A stretch of DNA of 64,000 bases from Microvirga sp. 3-52 (lineage in GTDB: Bacteria; Pseudomonadota; Alphaproteobacteria; Rhizobiales; Beijerinckiaceae). A program made the translations under genes and the position numbers. Positions 33,809 to 47,655 of this stretch are shown one piece after another. Each line of letters starts with the position of its first letter. Position 1 is the first letter of the stretch. The notes under the pieces are model-generated. The model did not search any database. It was given only the letters and a program-made list of their open reading frames with translations, and was not told where the DNA came from. The stretch is from NCBI RefSeq assembly GCF_018383585.1, contig NZ_JAHAMK010000008.1, positions 21,148 to 85,147 on the forward strand, written 5' to 3'.

Positions 33809-34870
33809 ATGAATGAGAGTGTGAGTCTGACCGATCTTCGCCAGGGCGTGCGCCCGGTGGACCATCCGGCTGTTCGAACCGGGCGGATCGGTGTGCTTCT
33901 TCTGAACCTGGGGACGCCCGAGGGCACCAGCTACTGGCCCATGCGCGCCTATCTGAAGGAGTTCCTCTCCGACCGGCGCGTGATCGAGACGCCGCGCCTC
34001 CTCTGGTGGCCGATCCTCAACCTGATCATTCTGACCAAGCGCCCCGGCCCCAAGGGCCGCGACTATGCCTCGATCTGGAACAACGAACGCAACGAGGGTC
34101 CGCTCAAGACCATCACCCGCAACCAGGCCGAGAAGGTGACCGAGCACCTGAAGGCCATTGCCGGTGACAGGATCACGGTCGATTGGGCCATGCGTTACGG
34201 CAAGCCGGAGGTGCGCGAGCGCATCCAGGCACTCCTTGATCAGGGCTGCGACCGCATTCTGCTGGTGCCGCTCTATCCGCAATATGCGGCCGCGACCTCG
34301 GCGACCGCCTGCGATCAGGCCTTCCGGGCGCTGATGGACATGCGCTGGCAGCCTACGGTTCGGGTCTCGCCGCCCTATCACGATGATCCCGTCTACATCG
34401 ACTCCGTTGTCTCCTTGATGAAGAAGGAACTGGCGAAGCTCACCTTCGAGCCGGAGGTGATCCTCGTCTCCTTCCATGGCGTGCCGAAGGAGTATCTGCT
34501 GAAGGGCGATCCCTATCACTGCCAATGCGTGAAGACCTGGCGCCTGATGCGGGAAGCCTTCGGCTGGTCGCCGGACAGGTTCCGCATGAGCTTCCAATCC
34601 CGCTTCGGCACGGCGGAATGGCTTCAGCCCTATACGGACAAGACCGTCGAGGCTTTGGCCAGGAGCGGCGTGAAGCGCATGGCCATCGTCGCCCCCGGGT
34701 TCTCGGCCGACTGCCTGGAAACCCTGGAAGAGCTCAACGGCGAGAACCGCGAGATCTTCATGCACAATGGCGGCGAGGAATTCGCCTATCTGCCCTGCCT
34801 CAACGACAGCGATGACGGCATGCGGGTCATCAACCATGTCGTGGAGCGCGAGCTCCAGGGCTGGATCTGA
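33809..34870 (+). CDS. hemH: Ferrochelatase
   Basis: A 353-residue enzyme that inserts iron into protoporphyrin IX, the last step of haem synthesis. Typical blocks: GVLLLNLGTPEGTSYWPMRAYLKEFLSD, MRYGKPEV, VPLYPQYAAATSAT, VSFHGVPKEYLLKGDPYHCQC (active-site His) and PGFSADCLETLEEL. ATG 33809 has AAGGGG before it. A longer frame from 33761 adds 16 residues not seen in homologues. Membrane-associated by family knowledge. Repeat copy B follows the stop. Confidence 0.95.
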   Translation: MNESVSLTDLRQGVRPVDHPAVRTGRIGVLLLNLGTPEGTSYWPMRAYLKEFLSDRRVIETPRLLWWPILNLIILTKRPGPKGRDYASIWNNERNEGPLKTITRNQAEKVTEHLKAIAGDRITVDWAMRYGKPEVRERIQALLDQGCDRILLVPLYPQYAAATSATACDQAFRALMDMRWQPTVRVSPPYHDDPVYIDSVVSLMKKELAKLTFEPEVILVSFHGVPKEYLLKGDPYHCQCVKTWRLMREAFGWSPDRFRMSFQSRFGTAEWLQPYTDKTVEALARSGVKRMAIVAPGFSADCLETLEELNGENREIFMHNGGEEFAYLPCLNDSDDGMRVINHVVERELQGWI

Positions 34871-34928
34871 TCAGCTGAAGAGGCCCATGCCGTTGTCGCG
34901 GATTGGCTGGACGTTTGCCTCCCTCGCC

Positions 34929-35012
34929 TCACCGGCCTTGTGCCGGTGATCCCGATACGAAAGGCGTGGTGCCTCACAGGATCGGGATGGCCGGGACAGG
35001 CCCGGCCATGAC
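34929..35012. repeat. Dispersed palindromic repeat, family 1, copy B
   Basis: TCACCGGCCTTGTGCCGGTGATCCCGAT opens and ATCGGGATGGCCGGGACAGG..GGCCATGAC closes an 84-bp unit. The parts equal those of copies A and C. It lies between hemH and the SPFH gene, both on the plus strand. Confidence 0.85.
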
Positions 35013-35129
35013 GCCGGAAGGTGTGAGCCCTTGAAGGTACATTCAGTCAGGGCGTACGCCAGCGCTCTAGGACTCTAGCCCTGTTTGCGTTAGCGTGAGC
35101 CCTCTGCAACGAGGTTGCCTGGGGGGCTC

Positions 35130-36116
35130 ATGCTGCTGAGTGGTTTCGATATCTTCGTCATCGTGCTGGTGCTCGTCGTGGTGGTGACGATCGCCATGGG
35201 CATCAGGACGGTTCCGCAAGGCTATGCCTATACGGTGGAGCGTTTCGGGCGCTATTCGCGCACGCTCACCCCGGGCCTGGGCCTGATCGTGCCCTATATC
35301 GATCAGGTGGGCAAAAAGGTGAATGTCATGGAGCAGGTGCTCGACATTCCGAGCCAGGAGGCCTTCACCCGTGACAACGCGGGCGTCACCATCGACGCGG
35401 CCGCCTTCTACCAGATTCTCGATCCAGCCCGTGCTTCCTATGAAGTCTCGGATATGAACCAAGCCCTGCTGGTTCTGACCATGACCAATATCCGAACGGT
35501 CGTGGGCTCCATGGATCTCGACCAACTCCTCTCCCACCGGGACGAGATCAACGAGCGGCTCCTGCGGGTCATGGACGCCGCCGCCTCGCCCTGGGGCGCC
35601 AAGGTCACGCGTGTCGAGATCAAGGATATTCTTCCGCCGCAGGATCTCGCCGGCGCGATGGCACGGCAGATGAAGGCCGAACGCGAGAAACGCGCCGCAG
35701 TGCTGGAGGCAGAAGGGCTGCGCCAGGCGGAGATCCTGCGCGCCGAGGGGCAGAAACAGTCGCAGATTCTCGCCGCCGAGGGTCGGAAGGAGGCGGCATT
35801 CCGCGACGCGGAAGCCCGTGAGCGTCAGGCGGAAGCCGAGGCGAAGGCCACGGGCATGGTCAGCGAGGCCATCACGAAGGGCGATCTCGCCGCGGCCAAC
35901 TTCATCGTGGCGGAGAAATACATCGACGCCATCCGGGCGCTCGCGTCGGCGCCGAACCAGAAGGTGGTGATCGTGCCCATCGAGGTGGCAGGGCTTGCCG
36001 GAACGCTGGGCGGTATCGCCGAACTCACCAAATCCGTGTTCGGCGAGGGCGGGGCAGGTCTCAACAAGCCCGCCCGCAGCGTTCCTACGGTGCCCGGAGG
36101 AGTCGAGCGTTCATGA
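35130..36116 (+). CDS. SPFH/Band 7 membrane protein (QmcA/paraslipin type)
   Basis: A 328-residue protein: one N-terminal membrane helix (FDIFVIVLVLVVVVTIAMGI), the Band 7 domain (VPQGYAYTVERFGRYSRTLTPGLGLIVPYID through TRVEIKDILPPQDL), and a long Ala/Glu-rich coiled coil (about 180-260) that drives oligomer formation. Such proteins form membrane microdomain scaffolds and affect membrane proteases. The next gene encodes an NfeD protein, the standard partner, and the two overlap by ATGA. The chosen ATG follows CTGGGGGG. Confidence 0.92.
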   Translation: MLLSGFDIFVIVLVLVVVVTIAMGIRTVPQGYAYTVERFGRYSRTLTPGLGLIVPYIDQVGKKVNVMEQVLDIPSQEAFTRDNAGVTIDAAAFYQILDPARASYEVSDMNQALLVLTMTNIRTVVGSMDLDQLLSHRDEINERLLRVMDAAASPWGAKVTRVEIKDILPPQDLAGAMARQMKAEREKRAAVLEAEGLRQAEILRAEGQKQSQILAAEGRKEAAFRDAEARERQAEAEAKATGMVSEAITKGDLAAANFIVAEKYIDAIRALASAPNQKVVIVPIEVAGLAGTLGGIAELTKSVFGEGGAGLNKPARSVPTVPGGVERS

Positions 36117-36562
36117 TCGGCGATGCGTTCATCGGTCTTGGAGCCTGGGCCTGGATCATCCTCGGCGTCATCCTGATCGGCGTCGAGCTCGTCGCACCGG
36201 GCGCGTTCTTCGTGTGGCTCGGCTTGGCGGCGATCGCCACGGGATTGCTGGACGCGGCTCTAGGCCTGTCCTGGCAGGCGGCGGCACTCCTCTTTGCGCT
36301 TCTCTCCGTCGGGGCGGTCATCCTGGGACGCTTCATCACCCGGTCGAAAACGCAGCCCGATGCCGAGGCCACGCCGCTCAATCAGCGCGGCCAATCCCTT
36401 GTCGGGCGGGTCTTCACCCTCGAGGCGCCGATCAAAGACGGCGAGGGCCGCATCCGGGTCGACGACAGCTCCTGGCGGGTGACCGGCGCCGACCGGTTTG
36501 CCGGTGCCAAGGTGCGCGTGGTGCGGATCGAGGGCTCGACGCTCGTGGTCGACGATCCGTAA
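36113..36562 (+). CDS. NfeD family protein
   Basis: A 149-residue protein with an N-terminal run of membrane helices (AWAWIILGVILIGVELVAPGAFFVWLGLAAIATGLL and ALLFALLSVGAVILGRFI), then a C-terminal OB-fold (about 90-149; GQSLVGRVFTLEAPIKDGEGRIRVDDSSWRVTG). NfeD proteins stabilise or regulate SPFH assemblies. The start ATG overlaps the SPFH stop (ATGA), so the two products are coupled. Confidence 0.92.
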   Translation: MIGDAFIGLGAWAWIILGVILIGVELVAPGAFFVWLGLAAIATGLLDAALGLSWQAAALLFALLSVGAVILGRFITRSKTQPDAEATPLNQRGQSLVGRVFTLEAPIKDGEGRIRVDDSSWRVTGADRFAGAKVRVVRIEGSTLVVDDP

Positions 36563-36622
36563 GCATTTTCAGGCGAAGTGGACGCCGGTTCGCCGCCTCG
36601 GAAATGCGATGCCCAGGAATCT

Positions 36623-37618
36623 CTACGCCGCTCCGGCGCGCAGCAGGTCGAGGTAGTGCACGAGGCCGATGGGCCGGTTGTTCTCGACCACGATCAGGGC
36701 CGTGATCCGGGAAGCCTCTTCCATCTCCAGGGCAGTCGCCACCAGGGCATCCGGCGCGATGGTGCGCGGCGTCTTGGTCATGATCGCTGCCACCGGCAGG
36801 CTCATGAGATCAGGCTTCAGGTTCCGGCGCAGGTCGCCGTCGGTGACGATGCCCGCCAGCGTGCCGTCATTGTTCACCACGATCACGGCGCCGAAGCCCT
36901 TGCGGCCGATCTCGCCGATCGCCTCGTCCATGCGGGCTTCGATCCCCACGACAGGCAGACGCTCGTCCTTGTGCATGATGTCGCGCACCAGCTTGAGGCG
37001 GGCACCGAGCTTGCCGCCCGGATGGAACACTTTGAAGTGCTCCGCCGTAAAGCCGCGCTTTTCCAGCAGGGCGACCGCCAGGGCGTCACCGAGCGCGAGC
37101 TGGATCGTGGTCGAGGTGGTCGGTGCGAGACCGTTGGGGCAGGCTTCCTTGGCCTTCGGCAGGGTCAGGCAGATGTCGGCCGCGCGGCCGAGGGTCGATT
37201 CCGCATTCGAGGTAAGCGCGACCAAAGGCACCCGGAAGCGTCGGGAATAGCCGATGATGTCGGCGAGTTCCGCGGTCTCTCCCGACCAGGACAGCGCGAT
37301 GATCACGTCGTCCGTCTGGATCATGCCCAGGTCGCCGTGGCTCGCCTCGGCCGGGTGAACATAATGGGCGGGGGTGCCGGTCGAGGCGAAGGTGGCGGTG
37401 ATCTTGCGTCCCACGTGGCCGGACTTGCCCATGCCGGTGACGATGACGCGGCCCTTGGCCGCCGCGAGGGTTTCGACCGCAGCCGTGAAGACCGGGCCGA
37501 GGCCGTCGCCGATGGCGTCCATCAGGATCGTCAGGCCGTCCCGCTCGGTTTCAAGCGTGCGCAGGGCCGAGGCAATGGCCGGATCGGGCGAATGGGGGGC
37601 TGTTTTTGCAAGTGCCAT
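36623..37618 (-). CDS. kdsD: Arabinose-5-phosphate isomerase, KpsF/GutQ family
   Basis: A 331-residue enzyme with an N-terminal SIS domain (VIVTGMGKSGHVGRKITATFASTGTPAHYVHPAEASHGDLG) and two C-terminal CBS domains (VRDIMHKDERLPVV and AAIMTKTPRTIAPDAL). It converts ribulose-5-phosphate to arabinose-5-phosphate, the precursor of Kdo in lipopolysaccharide. It lies 62 bp after galU on the same strand, grouping two envelope sugar genes. Confidence 0.93.
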   Translation of the reverse strand: MALAKTAPHSPDPAIASALRTLETERDGLTILMDAIGDGLGPVFTAAVETLAAAKGRVIVTGMGKSGHVGRKITATFASTGTPAHYVHPAEASHGDLGMIQTDDVIIALSWSGETAELADIIGYSRRFRVPLVALTSNAESTLGRAADICLTLPKAKEACPNGLAPTTSTTIQLALGDALAVALLEKRGFTAEHFKVFHPGGKLGARLKLVRDIMHKDERLPVVGIEARMDEAIGEIGRKGFGAVIVVNNDGTLAGIVTDGDLRRNLKPDLMSLPVAAIMTKTPRTIAPDALVATALEMEEASRITALIVVENNRPIGLVHYLDLLRAGAA

Positions 37619-37680
37619 GGCCGCCCCTCTAGCATAGGGAGGCGGCCATGCGGAACCCTTGGCGGAACCCTTGAGCTCGC

Positions 37681-38559
37681 CTACTTCTGCCGCAGCAGGG
37701 CCTCGAGCTCCCGGCGGAAATCGGCGGACAGCTCCTCGCGTTCCAGGGCATAGGCCACGTTGGCCATGAGGAATCCGATCTTGGAGCCGGTGTCGTAGGT
37801 CTTGCCCTGGTACTTCATGCCGAAGAACTGCTGCTGCTTCATCAGCCGGATCATGGAATCCGTGAGCTGGATCTCGTTGCCGGCGCCGCGCTCTTGGGTG
37901 GAGAGCAGGTCGAAGATCTCGGGCTGCAGGATGTAGCGGCCGGAAATGATGTAGTTCGAAGGCGCGGTGCCCTTCGGCGGCTTTTCCACCATGCCGGTGA
38001 TCTCGAAAGTCTGGCCGAATTCCTGGCCGACCGAGACAATGCCGTACTGGTGCGTCTGGTCCTCCGGCACTTCCTCCACGGCGATGATGTTGCCGCCATG
38101 CTTGTCATGGGCGGCGATCATCTGCTCCATGGAGCCGCGGCTGAGCATGTCGGGCAGGATCACGGCGAAAGGCTCGTCGCCCACGAGCTCGCGGGCGCAC
38201 CAGACCGCGTGGCCGAGGCCGAGCGGCTCCTGCTGGCGGGTGAAACTCGTCTGGCCGGCCTGGGGCTGGTCCTTAGCCAGAAGTTCCAGCTCCTTCGTCT
38301 TGTTGCGGCTCTCCAGCGTGCGGTTGAGCTCATAGGCGATGTCGAAATGGTCCTCGATCACGGCCTTGTTGCGGCCGGTGACGAAGATGAAATGCTCGAT
38401 GCCGGCGGCACGCGCCTCATCCACCACATGCTGCACGACGGGGCGGTCGACGACGCAGAGCATCTCCTTGGGAACGGCCTTGGTGGCAGGCAGGAACCGG
38501 GTGCCGAGACCCGCGACGGGAAGGACTGCTTTGCGGATACGCTTCATTGATTGGGCCAT
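37681..38559 (-). CDS. galU: UTP-glucose-1-phosphate uridylyltransferase
   Basis: A 292-residue nucleotidyltransferase that makes UDP-glucose for polysaccharide and periplasmic glucan synthesis. The nucleotide-binding motif VAGLGTRFLPATKAVPKEML lies at about residues 16-35. QQEPLGLGHAVWCARE, FAVILPDML and GMVEKPPKGTAPSNYIISGRYIL follow in family order. UDP-glucose is also the donor for the glucans processed by the two OpgG/D proteins in this window. ATG 38559 is used; M5 is an alternative. Confidence 0.95.
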   Translation of the reverse strand: MAQSMKRIRKAVLPVAGLGTRFLPATKAVPKEMLCVVDRPVVQHVVDEARAAGIEHFIFVTGRNKAVIEDHFDIAYELNRTLESRNKTKELELLAKDQPQAGQTSFTRQQEPLGLGHAVWCARELVGDEPFAVILPDMLSRGSMEQMIAAHDKHGGNIIAVEEVPEDQTHQYGIVSVGQEFGQTFEITGMVEKPPKGTAPSNYIISGRYILQPEIFDLLSTQERGAGNEIQLTDSMIRLMKQQQFFGMKYQGKTYDTGSKIGFLMANVAYALEREELSADFRRELEALLRQK

Positions 38560-38885
38560 GATTGAGCATCAAGAGGGAAGGGTAATCTAAGTCAGGACCG
38601 GGAAAAGGGAACCGATAACTGTCAAGCTTCGGCGCCTTCCAACGCGGCAGGGCTTCCGGGGTTTCACGGTTGCGTGCGCCTTGCTGCAGCTCCCGGTCTG
38701 AATTGGAGCTGAAGGATCATGGTTAAGCTGCCAACAGCGGCAGTTTTGAGGAGGCCGATCAGACTGCCTGATCCATGGATGATCTATAAGGACGCACTCT
38801 CAACAAGGGGAGCTATCAACCGGCTGTTAACCTGCTTAGTGTCGCATTGGCAGGACAGATCTGTCCTGCTTCGTGAGCGACTTCC
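38560..38885. other. Divergent intergenic region galU / transglycosylase
   Basis: 326 bp without a supportable gene. It must hold the promoters for galU (leftward) and for the lytic transglycosylase (rightward). A perfect 20-bp palindrome lies at 38850-38869. Apart from that I see GC-rich sequence with no clear promoter boxes. Confidence 0.6.
38850..38869 (+). promoter_or_regulatory. Perfect 20-bp palindrome upstream of the transglycosylase gene
   Basis: GCAGGACAGA followed directly by TCTGTCCTGC, a perfect palindrome without spacer, ending 16 bp before the transglycosylase ATG. With no loop it fits a protein-binding operator better than an RNA hairpin. Its position over the expected 5' UTR would allow repression. 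Confidence 0.6.
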
Positions 38886-40112
38886 ATGCGCCAGCCGCTT
38901 TCCCTGGTGCGCCGCCTTTCCGGCGCACTCCTTCTCGGTCTGAGCCTCACCGTGGGTGCAGGCGGTAGCGTTCCGCCCGTGCAGGCGCAGGAATCCTCCC
39001 AGGCCGGCTTCCAGCGCTTCGTCCAGGGGCTCTGGCCAGCCGCTAAGGCGCGAGGGGTGTCGCGAGCGACCTTCGATGAGGCGTTCCGGGGCGTCGAGCC
39101 CGATACCAGGATCATCGCGCTCACGAAAAAGCAGTCTGAATTCGTCCGTCCGATCTGGGACTACATCAACGGCGCCATCTCGGCCCAGCGCCTGAAGCGC
39201 GGCCAGGACATGGCGGCCGAATGGTCCAAGACCCTGGCCGCCGTCGAGCGGACCTATGGGGTTCCGCGCTCCGTGGTGCTTGGCGTCTGGGGCATGGAGA
39301 CCAATTTCGGCAGCTTCACCGGCTCGATCTATGCGGTGCGGGCGCTGGCGACCCTGGCCTATACCGGCTACCGGGGCGATTTCTTCAAGGAGGAACTGCT
39401 CACCGCGCTCCAGATTCTGGAAGGCGAGCATATCGACCGCTCCAAGATGCTGGGCTCCTGGGCCGGCGCCATGGGTCAGACCCAGTTCATGCCCTCAAGC
39501 TTCATGAAATTCGCTGTCGACGGCAATCGGGACGGGATTCGGGATATCTGGTCCTCGGTGCCCGACGCCATGGCCTCCACGGCCAATTACCTGCGCCAGC
39601 ACGGCTGGGAGCCAGGGCTGCCCTGGGGCTTCGAGGTGACGCTGCCGCGCGGCTTCGACTATCGGCATTTGAGGCAGGATTTCGCTCGGTGGCAGGCCGT
39701 GGGCGTGCGGCGCGTGGATGGGAAAACCATGCCGCGCTCAGGCGAGGCCAGCCTGTTCCTGCCGGGGGGAGCGAGCGGACCGGCCTTCCTGGTGACCCGC
39801 AACTACGACGTGATAAAGGCCTACAACTCCTCGGATGCCTATGCCATGGGGGTCGCCCATCTCGGCGACCGGCTCCTCGGCGGATTGCCGATCCAGGGCG
39901 CTTGGCCCAAGGACCAGCCCATGCTCGACAAGGATCAGCGCCAGGAATTACAGGAGCGGCTGGCCGGCCTCGGGTTCTATGAGGGCAATACGGATGGTAA
40001 GCTCGGCTCCAAGACCCGGGAGGCCGTGCGGAACTTCCAGCTGCGCCGTGGCTTGATCCCGGATGGCTATGCCGATTATGCGGTCTTGCGTGAACTGCGC
40101 GCGACCCGCTGA
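38886..40112 (+). CDS. Lytic murein transglycosylase (MltB-type) with peptidoglycan-binding domain
   Basis: A 408-residue exported enzyme that cleaves the glycan strands of peptidoglycan. Signal peptide at residues 1-35 (LSGALLLGLSLTVGAGG..VQAQE). The SLT_2 domain holds the catalytic E138 (VLGVWGMETNFGSFTG), then MGQTQFMPSSFMKFAVDGNRDG and GWEPGLPWGFEV. A PG_binding_1 domain closes the protein (about 345-405; RLAGLGFYEGNTDGKLGSKTREAVRNFQLRRGL). No lipobox is seen, so it is soluble in the periplasm, unlike E. coli MltB. Confidence 0.93.
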   Translation: MRQPLSLVRRLSGALLLGLSLTVGAGGSVPPVQAQESSQAGFQRFVQGLWPAAKARGVSRATFDEAFRGVEPDTRIIALTKKQSEFVRPIWDYINGAISAQRLKRGQDMAAEWSKTLAAVERTYGVPRSVVLGVWGMETNFGSFTGSIYAVRALATLAYTGYRGDFFKEELLTALQILEGEHIDRSKMLGSWAGAMGQTQFMPSSFMKFAVDGNRDGIRDIWSSVPDAMASTANYLRQHGWEPGLPWGFEVTLPRGFDYRHLRQDFARWQAVGVRRVDGKTMPRSGEASLFLPGGASGPAFLVTRNYDVIKAYNSSDAYAMGVAHLGDRLLGGLPIQGAWPKDQPMLDKDQRQELQERLAGLGFYEGNTDGKLGSKTREAVRNFQLRRGLIPDGYADYAVLRELRATR

Positions 40113-40157
40113 CGGAGCCCCCGCAAGGCTCTATACTCGAGGCTGGTCCGGAACGAA

Positions 40158-41420
40158 ATGGAACCGCCTATGACCATGGTGCCGATCCTTCGCTGCGTGT
40201 CCCTGGCGCTGCTGCTGGCAGCCCTCGGGGGCGGTGCGGCCATGGCCCAGTCCGGCTATTACCAGCAGCAAGGCCAGCGCGATCTGCGGGCTTATCCTCC
40301 AGGCTATTATCCTGGAAAACTCGTACAGCCCGCGCAACCCCGTCCGCAGCAAGGCTTCAGCATCAGGCGCTTCCTCGGGGTCCCGGAGGAGCCTGCCCGG
40401 CCGACGCGTACGCCCGTCGCACGCCCCCGCAAGTCCGCCCCGTCATCGGCCGCCGTTGCGAAACAGGAGAAGCCGAAGGTCGATCCGAGCACATACGTGG
40501 TGGTGTTCGGCGACGCCCTGGCCGGCTTCGCCCGCCAAGGGCTCGACGCGCATCTCGCCGAAAACCAGGATGTGGCGGTTGTGCCCAAGATCAGGGACAC
40601 GAGCCTTGTCCGCACCGATCCTGCCGATTGGCCGAATTTCATCAAGGCGGCCCTCGATGGCGGCCAGAAGACCACCATCGCCGTGGTCATGCTCGGCGCA
40701 AGCGACCGGCAGGCGATCCGGGAGGGAGACGAGACCGTCGAGCCCCTGTCAGACCGGTGGAAGGAGCTCTACCGCCAGCGCGTCGATGCGATCGTGAACA
40801 CGTTCAAGGAGCGTAGCATCCCCGTGGTCTGGATCGGCCTGCCGCCGATGAAGAACAGCAAGACCTCCGAGGATCTGGTCGCCATCAACGAGATCTACAA
40901 GGAAAGCGTCCAGCGCGGCGGCGGCACTTACGTCGATATCTGGCCGGGTTTCGTAGACGATGAGAACCGCTATACGGCTGAAGGCCCCGACGTCGACGGC
41001 GAGCCCGCCAAGCTGCGCACCAACGAGGGTGTGTTCTTCACCCGCGCCGGCGCGCGCAAGGTCGCTTTCTTCGCCGATACCGAGATCAAGCGCATCCTGG
41101 GGCAGGGCGGAACGGCGACTGCGGTTGCCCCCAATCCGGCCGATATCACGCCCGCGGACGGATCTTCCCCTCCCTCAATCGAGGCAGCGATCCCGGCCCC
41201 GCCGGATGCTGCCGCACCGGTCTCGCTGCCCTCGAAGCCCTTGGTCGGACCTGTCCTCCCGCTCACTCGCCAGGACGTGACCCCAGGGGGAGCGCTGGTA
41301 TCGGCCCCGCCGAAGCTGGCCGGGGACAATGCCTATACGGCCCAGCGTGCCTTGCGGGTAGGAATCGCTCCAGGTTCCCGTCCCGGGCGGGCCGACGATT
41401 TCCGTTGGCCCAATCCTTGA
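40158..41420 (+). CDS. DUF459 exported protein (SGNH hydrolase-like)
   Basis: A 420-residue protein with a signal peptide (LRCVSLALLLAALGGGAAMA-QSG), a Pro/Gln-rich linker (to about residue 110), then the DUF459 domain: YVVVFGDALAGFARQGLDAHL, VVMLGASDRQAI, IPVVWIGLPPMKN and VDIWPGFVDDENRY. This fold is related to SGNH esterases. The usual GDS serine is replaced by GDA here, so esterase activity is doubtful. The C-terminal 80 residues are Pro/Ala-rich. It follows the transglycosylase by 45 bp, suggesting a shared role in the cell wall. The start may instead be ATG 40170. Confidence 0.85.
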   Translation: MEPPMTMVPILRCVSLALLLAALGGGAAMAQSGYYQQQGQRDLRAYPPGYYPGKLVQPAQPRPQQGFSIRRFLGVPEEPARPTRTPVARPRKSAPSSAAVAKQEKPKVDPSTYVVVFGDALAGFARQGLDAHLAENQDVAVVPKIRDTSLVRTDPADWPNFIKAALDGGQKTTIAVVMLGASDRQAIREGDETVEPLSDRWKELYRQRVDAIVNTFKERSIPVVWIGLPPMKNSKTSEDLVAINEIYKESVQRGGGTYVDIWPGFVDDENRYTAEGPDVDGEPAKLRTNEGVFFTRAGARKVAFFADTEIKRILGQGGTATAVAPNPADITPADGSSPPSIEAAIPAPPDAAAPVSLPSKPLVGPVLPLTRQDVTPGGALVSAPPKLAGDNAYTAQRALRVGIAPGSRPGRADDFRWPNP

Positions 41421-41432
41421 AAGCATCTGGAC

Positions 41433-41480
41433 AACAAAAAAGCGGCGGTTCATCTCGAGGTGAACCGCCGCTTTCGTTTT
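41433..41480. terminator. Bidirectional terminator between DUF459 gene and gltD
   Basis: AAAGCGGCGGTTCA (41439-41452) pairs with TGAACCGCCGCTTT (41461-41474), with an A-run before and a T-rich tract (CGTTTT) after, so it can end transcripts from both sides. Confidence 0.9.
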
Positions 41481-41496
41481 GGCTAGCAGATGGAGA

Positions 41497-42918
41497 TCAG
41501 ACCGGCAGGGTGCTGGATCCCATCAGGAAGGTGTCGATGGAGCGGGCAGCTTGGCGGCCTTCGCGGATGGCCCAGACCACCAGCGACTGGCCGCGGCGCA
41601 TGTCGCCGGCGACGAACACCTTCGCGCTCGACGTGCGGTAAGTCTTGTCGTCGGCGACCACGTTCCCGCGACGGTCCATGGCGACGCCTGATTCGTCCAG
41701 CAGGCCGTCCTTCACTGAGCCGGCAAAGCCGATGGCGATGAAGACCAGGTCGGCTTTGAGCACGAACTCCGACCCGGGAATCGGCTGGCGCTTCTCGTCC
41801 ACGCGAGCGCATTGCACGCCGGCCACGCGGCCCTTCTTGCCGACGACGCCGAGGGTTGCCGCCTGGAACTCGCGCTCCGCGCCTTCCGCTTGAGATGACG
41901 AGGTGCGCATTTTGGTCGGCCAATAGGGCCACACGGTCAGCTTGTCCTCGCGCTCTGGAGGCTTCGGGCGGATGTCGAGCTGCGTCACGGAGAGCGCGCC
42001 CTGACGGAAGGCTGTCCCCACGCAATCGGACGCCGTATCGCCGCCACCGATGACCACCACATGCTTGCCGTTGGCGAGAATTGGATCGGCGGTGACTTCC
42101 TCGTTGCCGAGGCGCTGGTTGGATTGGGTCAGGTACGGCATCGCGTAATGCACGCCGGCGAGATCCTGTCCCGGCAGGCTCGGGTTGCGCGGATCTTCCG
42201 CGCCGCCGGCGAACAGCACCGCGTCGAACTCGTTGTGGAGCGAGGCGAAGCTCTTGTCGACGCCGATATTGACGCCGCAATGGAAGACCACGCCTTCCGC
42301 CTCCATCTGCTTCACGCGGCGGTCGATGTGGTACTTCTCCATCTTGAAGTCCGGGATGCCGTAGCGCAGCAGACCGCCGGGCTTCGCCTGGCGCTCGAAC
42401 ACGTGCACCTCATGACCCGCGCGGGCGAGCTGCTGGGCGGCCGCCATGCCGGCAGGGCCCGAGCCGATCACGGCCACGCGCTTGCCGGTCGAAACCTCCG
42501 CCGGCTCCGGCTTCACGAAGCCCATCTCCCAGGCCTTGTCGGCGATGGCCTGCTCGATGGTCTTGATGGTGACCGGCTGGTTCTCGAGGTTGAGCGTGCA
42601 GGCTTCCTCGCACGGCGCCGGGCAGATGCGGCCCGTGAATTCGGGGAAGTTGTTGGTGGTGTGGAGGTTGCGCGCGGCCTCCTCCCAGTCGTTCTGCCAG
42701 ACCAGATCGTTCCAGTCGGGAATCTGGTTGTGCACCGGACAGCCCGTCGGCCCGTGGCAGAAGGGAATGCCGCAATCCATGCAGCGTCCCGCCTGCTTCT
42801 TCAGATCGTTGTCGTCGAGCGGCAGCGTGAACTCGCGGAAGTGGCGCACGCGTTCTCCGGCGAGCTGATACTTCTGCTCCTGCCGGTCGTATTCGAGAAA
42901 GCCTGTGACCTTGCCCAT
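41497..42918 (-). CDS. gltD: Glutamate synthase small subunit
   Basis: A 473-residue NADPH-dependent subunit that passes electrons to the large subunit for glutamate formation. N-terminal cysteines for Fe-S clusters ([21 protein letters not shown]), an FAD-binding motif [21 protein letters not shown] near residues 148-168, and an NADPH motif [17 protein letters not shown] near 288-304 are all present. It lies 18 bp after gltB on the same strand. Confidence 0.96.
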   Translation of the reverse strand: MGKVTGFLEYDRQEQKYQLAGERVRHFREFTLPLDDNDLKKQAGRCMDCGIPFCHGPTGCPVHNQIPDWNDLVWQNDWEEAARNLHTTNNFPEFTGRICPAPCEEACTLNLENQPVTIKTIEQAIADKAWEMGFVKPEPAEVSTGKRVAVIGSGPAGMAAAQQLARAGHEVHVFERQAKPGGLLRYGIPDFKMEKYHIDRRVKQMEAEGVVFHCGVNIGVDKSFASLHNEFDAVLFAGGAEDPRNPSLPGQDLAGVHYAMPYLTQSNQRLGNEEVTADPILANGKHVVVIGGGDTASDCVGTAFRQGALSVTQLDIRPKPPEREDKLTVWPYWPTKMRTSSSQAEGAEREFQAATLGVVGKKGRVAGVQCARVDEKRQPIPGSEFVLKADLVFIAIGFAGSVKDGLLDESGVAMDRRGNVVADDKTYRTSSAKVFVAGDMRRGQSLVVWAIREGRQAARSIDTFLMGSSTLPV

Positions 42919-42936
42919 GGGTTTGCCCCTTAATCC

Positions 42937-47655
<4,719 letters not shown>

